From Chroogloeocystis siderophila 5.2 s.c.1 (GTDB lineage: Bacteria; Cyanobacteriota; Cyanobacteriia; Cyanobacteriales; Chroococcidiopsidaceae): a DNA stretch of 64,000 nucleotides. The position numbers and the translations under genes were made by a program. Under the pieces are notes generated by a model. That model did not search any database and was not told where the DNA came from. It was given only the letters and a program-made list of their open reading frames with translations. Below, piece by piece: positions 46,415-53,788 of this stretch (position 1 is the first letter of the stretch; each line of letters opens with the position of its first letter). The stretch spans positions 1-64,000 of the forward strand of contig NZ_MRCC01000013.1 in assembly GCF_001904655.1 (NCBI RefSeq), given 5' to 3'.

Positions 46415-47599
46415 TTAATTATTAATAAACTTTATCCATCCCAGCTTGACTTTTACAGTGTTAACTGCGGCGGCGATCGCACTTCCACCAAAAGATACTT
46501 TATAAGGTTTTGCTGGATTTTTGGGTTTAAGATCTATCCTAACTATATTATCTCGCCAAAGTTCATTTTCTCTTGACCAATCTAGCTGTGCTAGTTGCGA
46601 AATTTTTGTTTGATTAAAATAATTATCTTCTTGAGCGTAAGTATGATAAAGCAATCTTCCTAAAACTTCTAAACCAGCACTTACACCAAGTAGACATTCT
46701 TCCTTAAATCTACTTATATCATCAACAGTTAAATTCTGATGAGCTTTTTCAACAATATACCGCGTGTGGTGACACTCCAAGAAAAATTGATTAAGACACT
46801 CAGCTAGAGATCCGCTTACTGCTTCTACCTCGTAATTTTTCAATTCATCGGCTGGATCGTTAGCAAAAACACAACTGACAAATCTAGCAACGTAATTTGT
46901 GGTGTAAATTAGCTTACTTTTAGTTGCAGGATTTGATTTAATTTTCTCTGTCTTGTCTTGAAACATTGAAACTCTGTTAATTAATTCTTTGGTAATACCA
47001 ACTCGACCAGAGTATTCACCAAATGACAATAACAAAGATTTATTTAGCGGTCTCGTTTGTGCCATATCTTTGAAGTCGATTTGACACTGATGCTTATCCG
47101 CCTCTAAAATTAAAGTAATCGGAAAATCATCATCACCAATCAAGTGGCTTTCATTACCTAAAACTAGTTCTTGAATTGCACTTTTACGATGTTGTCCATC
47201 GGTAATATCTAATTTAACTTTATTAGGAATAACGACGATACAAAGTCCTCTACCTAATTCATGGACTATAATATTGTGTTCATCAACATTGGTGGTAATT
47301 GTTCCTAAAACCCAAGGTCGATTTGCTTTAGTGCGTTCGACAACATATGTTTTGATTTCCTCCGCATGACCTTTAACTTCTGGGCGATTTTTACCCGAAT
47401 CAGGATCGTTGTCAGTAGATGGCATCGCTTGGAGAAGAATAGGCAAATCTCTGGCTGGAACATTGATTTGCACCATTTTTCGCTTTCCTTGCTGAAAAAT
47501 TAACCCAGGATAGCACCGTTCGCGATGATACTTTGAAAAATAAGGCTCAAGTAGCAAATCAAGTCGCTGATGATTGATATCTTCTGGCGCTTCTACCAT
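46415..47599 (-). CDS. dndB: DndB-like DGQHR-domain protein
   Basis: 394 aa with the defining DGQHR motif in KLDITDGQHRKSAIQEL near residue 135. DndB proteins bind DNA, repress dnd transcription and limit phosphorothioation; they are not needed for the sulfur chemistry. A second DGQHR protein lies upstream (48661-50229), separated by an IS element, and both point the same way. The longer one may be the regulator and this one a paralogue, or the reverse. The sequence does not decide this. Confidence 0.8.
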   Translation of the reverse strand: MVEAPEDINHQRLDLLLEPYFSKYHRERCYPGLIFQQGKRKMVQINVPARDLPILLQAMPSTDNDPDSGKNRPEVKGHAEEIKTYVVERTKANRPWVLGTITTNVDEHNIIVHELGRGLCIVVIPNKVKLDITDGQHRKSAIQELVLGNESHLIGDDDFPITLILEADKHQCQIDFKDMAQTRPLNKSLLLSFGEYSGRVGITKELINRVSMFQDKTEKIKSNPATKSKLIYTTNYVARFVSCVFANDPADELKNYEVEAVSGSLAECLNQFFLECHHTRYIVEKAHQNLTVDDISRFKEECLLGVSAGLEVLGRLLYHTYAQEDNYFNQTKISQLAQLDWSRENELWRDNIVRIDLKPKNPAKPYKVSFGGSAIAAAVNTVKVKLGWIKFINN

Positions 47600-47703
47600 A
47601 GAAAAGTTTATCTAAGTTAGTAAAGATTAGCCTACATGATAAGTAGTATTTATACATTATGACATCAGTAAAAGCCACAAGAGAAAACGCTTTGCGAATG
47701 CTA

Positions 47704-48657
47704 CAGCAAGCCGCAGATAGATTAAGACGTTTGAGCGAAGGCTTGATCCACAACCTGTCGAAAGGGCAGACCGGACTGAATCTGTTTTCGCATTCGATTT
47801 TTCAAAACAAACCATTGATGCTCAATCGGATTCAAATCGGGCGAGTAAGGGGAGAGGTAGAGCAGGTGGCAACCGGCTTGCTGAATGAGCGTCTCGATGC
47901 GGCCGCCTTTGTGGAATGAAGCATTGTCGCAGATGAGGACACTGCCAGGGGACAAAACCGGCAACAAGGACTGCTCCAACCAGGCTTCAAACACGGCTCG
48001 ATTACAGTATCCCTCATAGGTCATGGGGGAGATTAGGGTGTGCTCATGCCAAGCTGCGATGAAACTGACCCGCTCAGTGCGCGTCCCTCGACGCTCAGCT
48101 TGGAAGCGTTCCCCCCGAGGGCACCAACCGTATCCATAATCTTCGGTATCATCAATACCGGCCTCCTCAAGATAGACCCGTTGAGATTTGTCGAACGCGG
48201 CCAGTTGAGTCAGGAACGCTTGGCGTTTGGCTGCATCCCGTTCCTGGTAGGCATAGGTCTTTTTTTTCGCGTGAATCCGATGCGTTTAAGGGCTCGACCA
48301 ATGGTGTCTTCGCTGATTTCATCCGGCCAAAGCTGGGCCATCTCGGCCTGAGTTTTTTCCCCATTCGCTTCAGCAAACTTGCGGAAGGCTTGCCAGTCGG
48401 TAATTTTATGACTATGACCGCGTTGATAGCCTTGTTTGGCTGCAATCTCACCACTTTCCCGATAGCGTTTCTTCCACTCGCTCAAAGAACTTCGGCTAAT
48501 GCCAAACATAGTCTTGACCGCGGCAATTGAATGCCCCGATGCGATTGCCGCTAAAGCTTTCTCTCGCAAGTCAGCACTGTAAGGAGAGGCCATCAGATAA
48601 TCCTCAAGGAACACTCAGTGCTCATTCTATCTGATTTGACCTCACTGCGGATTGCTA
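47704..48657 (-). mobile_element. IS630-family insertion sequence
   Basis: A 954-bp element carries an IS630-type transposase in two frames. The ends are inverted repeats: inward from the left CAGCAAGCCGCAG, inward from the right TAGCAATCCGCAG, with TA just outside on both sides (47702-47703 and 48658-48659). This is the TA target duplication of the family. It lies directly after the stop of the 522-aa DGQHR gene and upstream of dndB, in the same orientation. Confidence 0.85.
47722..48593 (-). CDS. IS630-family transposase, made by -1 frameshift
   Basis: The first frame (from ATG 48593) encodes an N-terminal helix-turn-helix domain (MASPYSADLREKALAAIASGH, then MFGISRSSLSEWKKRY). At a run of eight A residues followed by G (minus strand of 48260-48267, containing A-AAA-AAG), a -1 shift joins it to the DDE domain: RVYLEEAGID, VLICDNASFHKGG, SPYSPDLNPIEHQW. 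The first acidic position reads EE where DE is more usual for the family, so activity is uncertain. The C-terminus ends at 47722 close to the left repeat. Confidence 0.83.
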
Positions 48658-48660
48658 TAA

Positions 48661-50229
48661 TTATAAAATTGGTGGTAATCCCACTGCTTTTGGTTCTACA
48701 AACTGACCATCAAAACTGATCGCCTGTGTTTCGACAGTCCTTGCATCTGCTATAGCTTTGCGGAGTTGGGCGCGTTCCATCGGTTCTTGGATGCCGCCGA
48801 GAATGTAAACGATTAACTTTGCTGCTAAATCACGACCTGCAACTTGTATACGCTTTTTATTTGGGTCGTACAAAACACCGTACCAAAGCGATCGCGGATA
48901 TTCCATTCCACTAAAACCGCCTTCTAAGTCAAACTTGTGGAGTTTCTTAAAGATGTCTTTGAGTGAGAAACCTTTTTTGAAGACTAAAATTCCCAAAGCT
49001 TGCGCTAAAGCAACTTGTCCAACAGGGCGAAACAGCATATTTCCTTCACCGCCATCCTTCTCGAAACTAAAGCGTCGTAGTAACGGTGTTTCTTCCGCTT
49101 CGAGTACCCGATAACTTGGTAGAGTCGCTAAATAATCAAATAACTTTTGAAACTCTATCATTCCCGCCTCAAGTTCTTTATCGTGTGGGCGTATCGGAAT
49201 TAACTTTTTATCTAGCGGTTTCCAATGTAAAAACTTTTGTCCAAGATATCTCTCTGACATCTCTTTTAGTGCTTGTAGCGTTGTCAAAACTGTAGACTTA
49301 GTAGCAACTGTGGCGCTATTCCAATTAACACGTGGTTTTCGCGTGCTTCTTTGTTCTAACAATGGATGCTTCGTCGCAATTTTCCTGGCAACAATCGAAA
49401 ACCCATCATCTTCGTTTAACTGCGCTAATTGACCTTTTGTTAAAGGGACAGCCATTAAGTTGACATGAACAAAAATCGATCTTACTCGTCGTCTTGCTTG
49501 TTCGCGAGTTTCGCCTTTCTCGACTGCACAGATAAACTCAATTCCTATTTTTTCTTGAGGTAAACTTTCCAAATAATCAACATCTACTTGATAATGCTCA
49601 ATTAAATCATTTAAAGTAATGACACTACCATCAGGAGTTTTGTCTTTGCGATAACGCTGAAGTTGATGCGTCTCAATTAACTCCATCAATCCTTGTACTC
49701 CCATCAAGCGGTGTTGACCGTCAAGTGCATAGATAGTGTTTTCTGGTGCAAAATTCAGTAAACCTACGCTTCCATCACGGTCTAAAGGTCTAAAATCAAT
49801 AGTAGATTTTAAGGCACGTCCTTCACGATCCCATTGTGCTGCTTCAGGATTATCTACCCAAGATTGATTGATGACAACAAGTACTGGCGGAAACTTGTGG
49901 TTTTTCCATGCGGCTAAATATTGTACGAGTGGTATCTGACGCGACCAATCAAGCGGACGCTGGTGAATTTCTGAGATAGTATCCGCATCGACTTCCACAT
50001 TGCCTGTTGTAGGATTATGTTTAGGCTGAAGTAGCGGTAAACACGATGCAAAGTACACTTGCTGCGCAAACCACTCCAAGGTAACTGACCCTAAGTAAGC
50101 TTGAGTACGACCCATCATTGTTGTTTGCACGAAGATTTGATCTAAATGCTGCGCTAATAACGAAGCCAATTCTGCTGGTGTGTTCTCTGGGCGATATTTA
50201 CCAGTAGTATCAGCTACTTTCTTACTCAT
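48661..50229 (-). CDS. DGQHR-domain protein of the Dnd island (DndB-related)
   Basis: 522 aa with the motif YALDGQHRLMGVQGLMEL near residue 173, after APENTI, and a C-terminal region with AKLIVYILGGI. This longer DGQHR type occurs beside dnd genes and is divergent here from dndC with a 161-base intergenic region. A regulatory role like DndB is likely. The IS630 element begins 3 bases after its stop, so the gene itself is not interrupted. Confidence 0.8.
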   Translation of the reverse strand: MSKKVADTTGKYRPENTPAELASLLAQHLDQIFVQTTMMGRTQAYLGSVTLEWFAQQVYFASCLPLLQPKHNPTTGNVEVDADTISEIHQRPLDWSRQIPLVQYLAAWKNHKFPPVLVVINQSWVDNPEAAQWDREGRALKSTIDFRPLDRDGSVGLLNFAPENTIYALDGQHRLMGVQGLMELIETHQLQRYRKDKTPDGSVITLNDLIEHYQVDVDYLESLPQEKIGIEFICAVEKGETREQARRRVRSIFVHVNLMAVPLTKGQLAQLNEDDGFSIVARKIATKHPLLEQRSTRKPRVNWNSATVATKSTVLTTLQALKEMSERYLGQKFLHWKPLDKKLIPIRPHDKELEAGMIEFQKLFDYLATLPSYRVLEAEETPLLRRFSFEKDGGEGNMLFRPVGQVALAQALGILVFKKGFSLKDIFKKLHKFDLEGGFSGMEYPRSLWYGVLYDPNKKRIQVAGRDLAAKLIVYILGGIQEPMERAQLRKAIADARTVETQAISFDGQFVEPKAVGLPPIL

Positions 50230-50288
50230 AATTTCTGAAACTAGAAGTTCTCATAAAGCTTAAGCTACCCAGAAATTGATCGTTGAAA

Positions 50289-50344
50289 GTTTTTAAAAAC
50301 CTTTAAACTTGACAATACAGCAGTTACCTTAAAAATATTTAAGG
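50289..50344. promoter_or_regulatory. Candidate promoter/operator region between divergent dnd genes
   Basis: Three symmetric elements occur in 60 bases: GTTTTTAAAAAC (perfect, 50289-50300) lying inside AAGTTT...AAACTT (50287-50310), and CCTTAAA-AATA-TTTAAGG (50327-50344). A TTGACA box at 50309-50314 points toward dndC, and the AT-rich second dyad lies where the -10 would be. DndB proteins are known to repress dnd operons by binding inverted repeats, so these are candidate operators. Binding is inferred. Confidence 0.5.
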
Positions 50345-50390
50345 TTTATGTAACCACGCAGTCGCATGAGTTCAGTAGAGAAGGATAAAA

Positions 50391-52043
50391 ATGTCTACAC
50401 CACAACAGAAACCAAAAGAAGCGGAAACTTCGCGTCTACAGCCCTTTGGGCATCCTGCGGCGGGCGGCGTCCGTCACGATGCGAAAGTTTTCAAGACAGG
50501 CGATCAAGCACGGACTGTGGCAGACTTGGTGGCAGATATTCAAGCTCTCACCGCTGAAATTCAAGAATTATACTGTTTAGACGAGATACCTTGGTGTATA
50601 GGCTATAGTGGTGGAAAAGACAGCACGGCGACTTTACAACTCGTGTGGAATGCGATCGCCTCTCTCCCGCCTGAAAAGCGAACTAAAACAATTCACGTTA
50701 TCACGACAGATACGTTAGTAGAAAATCCAATTGTTGCAGCTTGGGTTAGTCGTTCACTTCAACACATGAAACAAGCAGCACAACAACAAGGAATGCCGGT
50801 TGAACCACATTTACTTTATCCCGCAATTAAAGAGACATTTTGGGTCAATTTAATTGGTAAAGGTTATCCTGCGCCGCGTAACCGATTTAGATGGTGTACT
50901 GAACGGTTAAAGATTCAACCCTCGGATAACTTTATTCGGGCAATGATTCGCGCAAGTGGAGAAGTCGTACTTGTACTGGGTACGCGCAAAAGCGAAAGTG
51001 TAAAACGCGCAACCAATATGGCAAAACATCGTGAGTGGCGAATACGCGATCGCCTCAACACAAATCCCAACCGACCTAACTCACTTATTTATCTCCCAAT
51101 TGAAGATTGGCATACCGATGAAGTTTGGATCTATCTCAACCAATGGCAAAATCCTTGGGGATATAGCAACAAAGATTTATTTACTATGTATCGCGGCGCA
51201 ACCGCAGACAATGAGTGCCCGCTTGTTGTTGATACTTCTACTCCTAGCTGTGGCGATTCGCGGTTTGGCTGCTGGGTTTGCACAATGGTGAGTAAAGATA
51301 AATCGATGGAGGCGATGATCCAAAACGATGAAGAGAAAGAATGGATGCAGCCGTTACTCGATATCCGTAATGAACTTGATGTCAAAGACGATCGCGACAA
51401 ACGAGACTTTCGCCGGATTTGGGGGCAAGTACAACTTTTTGAACGCAATGTCGATGGTGAAGTTTCTGTAGAACCGATTCCAGGTCCTTATACCAAATAC
51501 TGGCGCGAGTATTGGCTAAAGAAAGTGCTACAAGCACAAACACAAATTCGCCACACTGCGCCAGAAAGTATGCGTGATATTACTTTAATTACACCAGAAG
51601 AACTCAGTGAAATTCGTCGGATTTGGTTAGAAGACAAGCACGAATTTGACGATAGCTTACCGCGAATTTATCAAGAGGTGACGGGTGAACCTTTTCGCGA
51701 TCCACGCCCAGGAAGCGATCGCACTTTACTTGGTAGCGATGAATGGGCTGTATTAGAAGAAATCTGTGATGATGACGCAATGCATCTCGAACTAATGGCA
51801 AAGCTTCTCGATACCGAACGCCAGTATCGCACAATGGCGCGTCGTAATGGCATTTTTGAAGCATTAGAAAAGTGCTTTGAAACAAGTTCGCGTTCTAAAG
51901 AAGAAGCGATCGCCAACGCCCACTACAAACGCGACTTGAAAAACGCTGCTGAACAAGGCAATATCGAAACCGTCAAGCAGTTAACCTGGGCTAGCTTAAA
52001 ATTCCAAGCTACAGCCGGAGATGAAAAGTTACTAAGTGATTAA
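50391..52043 (+). CDS. dndC: DNA phosphorothioation sulfurtransferase DndC, with inserted repeat peptide
   Basis: PAPS-reductase-like enzyme that activates and transfers sulfur to the DNA backbone. The PP-loop SGGKDS is at residues 73-78. Cys residues for the Fe-S cluster are in RWCTERLK and CGDSRFGCWVC. The C-terminal helical half matches DndC. Residues ~10-36 (AETSRLQPFG, then HPAAGGVRHD and AKVFKT) come from an 80-bp repeat and are foreign to the family; family sequence resumes at TVADLVADIQ. Because the insert is N-terminal, before the catalytic domain, activity may be kept. RBS AGAAGGA precedes ATG 50391. Confidence 0.93.
   Translation: MSTPQQKPKEAETSRLQPFGHPAAGGVRHDAKVFKTGDQARTVADLVADIQALTAEIQELYCLDEIPWCIGYSGGKDSTATLQLVWNAIASLPPEKRTKTIHVITTDTLVENPIVAAWVSRSLQHMKQAAQQQGMPVEPHLLYPAIKETFWVNLIGKGYPAPRNRFRWCTERLKIQPSDNFIRAMIRASGEVVLVLGTRKSESVKRATNMAKHREWRIRDRLNTNPNRPNSLIYLPIEDWHTDEVWIYLNQWQNPWGYSNKDLFTMYRGATADNECPLVVDTSTPSCGDSRFGCWVCTMVSKDKSMEAMIQNDEEKEWMQPLLDIRNELDVKDDRDKRDFRRIWGQVQLFERNVDGEVSVEPIPGPYTKYWREYWLKKVLQAQTQIRHTAPESMRDITLITPEELSEIRRIWLEDKHEFDDSLPRIYQEVTGEPFRDPRPGSDRTLLGSDEWAVLEEICDDDAMHLELMAKLLDTERQYRTMARRNGIFEALEKCFETSSRSKEEAIANAHYKRDLKNAAEQGNIETVKQLTWASLKFQATAGDEKLLSD
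50420..50499 (+). repeat. 80-bp palindromic protein-coding repeat, copy 1 (in dndC)
   Basis: An 80-base segment matching 56939-57018 at 78 positions. The ends form an imperfect inverted repeat (GGAAACTTCGCGTC against GATGCGAAAGTTTTC), and an inner hairpin GCCC-TTT-GGGC is present. Both copies are read in the same frame as AETSRLQPFG and so on. Confidence 0.9.
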
Positions 52044-52124
52044 AATCACTGCATATGATTATAATTTTGATACAGTTCAGATAAGGCTGAACTGTATACG
52101 ACAACTAAGATCGATAGCGACTAC

Positions 52125-52637
52125 TTACCAAAGAGCACGAACGCCTTCACCAGCAGGTTGGGTGCTTCCAGCAGCGCCATTATCGTCATTGTTATCCGTG
52201 TCTGTATCGGTTGGTGCTCCTACTCCAGGGGTAGTTGTATCAGGAGTTGTTGCGTCTGGTGTTGTCGTTCCTGGGACAGTAGGATCAGTCCCTAAACCAG
52301 GAGTTGTTGCATCTGGAGTGGTTGTTCCTGGTGCAGTCGGGTCGGTCGGTTGTCCTACACCTGGAGTGGTTGTTCCTGGTGCAGTCGGGTCGGTCGGTTG
52401 TCCTACACCTGGAGTGGTTGTTCCTGGTGCAGTCGGGTCGGTCGGTTGTCCTACACCTGGAGTGGTTGTTCCTGGTGCAGTCGGGTCGGTCGGTTGTCCT
52501 ACGCCTGGAGTGGTTTGTGCAACAACGCTTTGAATGAAATTAGTTTGATTTAAAGCGGGGACAGCAAGGATTGCAGCGCCAGCAAATCCTAAAAAACCTG
52601 TAAGCTTGAGCAGCATTTGGCGTTTCCGTGTTTGCAT
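52125..52637 (-). CDS. Secreted Pro/Thr-rich repeat protein
   Basis: From ATG 52637 (M8 of a longer frame) there is a basic start (MQTRKRQMLLKL), a membrane/signal helix (GFLGFAGAAILAVPAL) and a cleavage-like VVAQ. Then four exact 16-residue units of GVGQPTDPTAPGTTTP lead into degenerate DATTPG repeats and an acidic tail (TDTDTDNNDDNG). It is a low-complexity secreted protein. I know no function. It lies inside the Dnd island but is unlike any dnd gene. Confidence 0.55.
   Translation of the reverse strand: MQTRKRQMLLKLTGFLGFAGAAILAVPALNQTNFIQSVVAQTTPGVGQPTDPTAPGTTTPGVGQPTDPTAPGTTTPGVGQPTDPTAPGTTTPGVGQPTDPTAPGTTTPDATTPGLGTDPTVPGTTTPDATTPDTTTPGVGAPTDTDTDNNDDNGAAGSTQPAGEGVRALW
52315..52506 (-). 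repeat. Four-unit 48-bp minisatellite
   Basis: Four tandem, almost identical 48-base units, each encoding GVGQPTDPTAPGTTTP on the minus strand. A partial fifth begins at 52507. Unit number may vary between strains by slippage or recombination, always in frame because 48 is a multiple of three. Confidence 0.9.
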
Positions 52638-52932
52638 TGATTTCTCCTCAAAATACACACTAAGAACAAGGCGAACTATCGAATAAATGTCATTAAGTTT
52701 CGCCTGAGGTAGGTTCGTAAAAGTAGAACCAAGAATTTTTACTCAGTTTAGGGAGATGTGTTAAAAATTTTCTCTTCCTTGAGTCGTAGTTTGTGCTTTT
52801 GATACGTTTTGTTTATCAAAACTAATCCGTGTGTAATTCGATTATTTTTTGACTTGTAAAGCTCAAGTTGAATGACAAATACAAGTAGTTGTTTATACAC
52901 TCAAAGCAGCGAGGAATTATGTGATGATTGAG

Positions 52933-53484
52933 CTATTCCACAACTGTGACAAGAGTGCCTAATTTCACTTGACTGAATAACTCTTCAACATCTTCGTTGT
53001 ACATCCGAATACAACCGTGAGAAGCTGCTGTACCTACAGATTCAGAATTAGGAGTACCATGAAAACCGATTGAATTTCTGCCATCACTCCAGAACCCAAT
53101 CCAATACGACCCCAGAGGATTTTCGGGATGTCCGCCTGGAATTCTCTCATCCGTTAAGGGACTAATCCAAGTAGGATTTTTTAACATTTGACCTACGCGA
53201 AAATTACCAGTCGGAGTTTCCCAGCCAGGACGACCTACTGCAATAGGATAGCTTTTAATCGGTGTTTCTCCCTGATACAGAGTAACCTTACGGCTATTTA
53301 GCTGAATCTTTAACCTTAAAGGCGGAGTCACGCGATTGACTGGCTGATTAGTGGGGGGTTGAGGGATCGCCGCTTGGGTGACAGTCGGCTGCGATTCTGA
53401 TAAATTTTGCTGATGAGCAATCTGGTGAGTAGCGACATTGATTGCTACTACTACACCCGCCACTGCAAATAGTTGCTTGATCAT
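52933..53484 (-). CDS. L,D-transpeptidase (YkuD) protein
   Basis: Peptidoglycan cross-linking or protein-attaching enzyme. The YkuD domain runs from about residue 57 (LRLKIQLNSRKVTLYQGE). Its catalytic block is IGFHGTPNSESVGTAASHGCIRMYNEDVEEL (His, then SHGC with the nucleophile Cys). An N-terminal hydrophobic helix anchors or exports it. Length of 183 aa is normal for small cyanobacterial LDTs. It sits between dndC and dndD on the opposite strand. Confidence 0.9.
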   Translation of the reverse strand: MIKQLFAVAGVVVAINVATHQIAHQQNLSESQPTVTQAAIPQPPTNQPVNRVTPPLRLKIQLNSRKVTLYQGETPIKSYPIAVGRPGWETPTGNFRVGQMLKNPTWISPLTDERIPGGHPENPLGSYWIGFWSDGRNSIGFHGTPNSESVGTAASHGCIRMYNEDVEELFSQVKLGTLVTVVE

Positions 53485-53788
53485 CTGAAAAATTTAGTTT
53501 CTGGGTAAAAACAACTATTTTATCTAGAAAGCAGCAAGCTTAGCCATAAAACATCTGACGTAGGTTAGAAAATCAAGGCGATTATTTGTTAAAATGACTT
53601 TCTTACAAGTACTTTACTCGATCGTTAAAAACAGGTATATTGCACCAAATTTTAATAATATTAATTAGGGTTATTATTATTTTTTACAGTGTTAAAATCA
53701 TTAAATATGAGATGAATATTAAATTCTGACAATCAGTTATCAACTATTAAATTCTAGCTTTACAATTATAATATTCAAGATAAAAAAA
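53485..53788. other. Intergenic region upstream of dndD
   Basis: About 300 very AT-rich bases between the L,D-transpeptidase and dndD, divergent. It contains AATAAT/TTATTATT symmetry near 53650-53690 but no ORF or RNA I can support. It must hold the dndD promoter. Confidence 0.35.

Noticed and set aside
47659-47919. ORF starting MTSVKATRENALRML that enters the IS element
   Set aside because: Most of it is antisense to the transposase. Only about 15 codons lie outside the IS, and joining the flanks after removing the IS does not give a convincing gene.
52315-52506. Regular 48-bp repeats, considered as a CRISPR array
   Set aside because: Units are directly adjacent with no unique spacers, and they code for a regular 16-residue peptide repeat; no cas genes are present.
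52036-52553. Plus-strand ORFs rich in VVVPGAVGSVG or LHLEWLFLVQSG across the minisatellite
   Set aside because: They are shadow frames of the 48-bp repeat; only the minus-strand frame has a start with a signal-like N-terminus and a normal stop.
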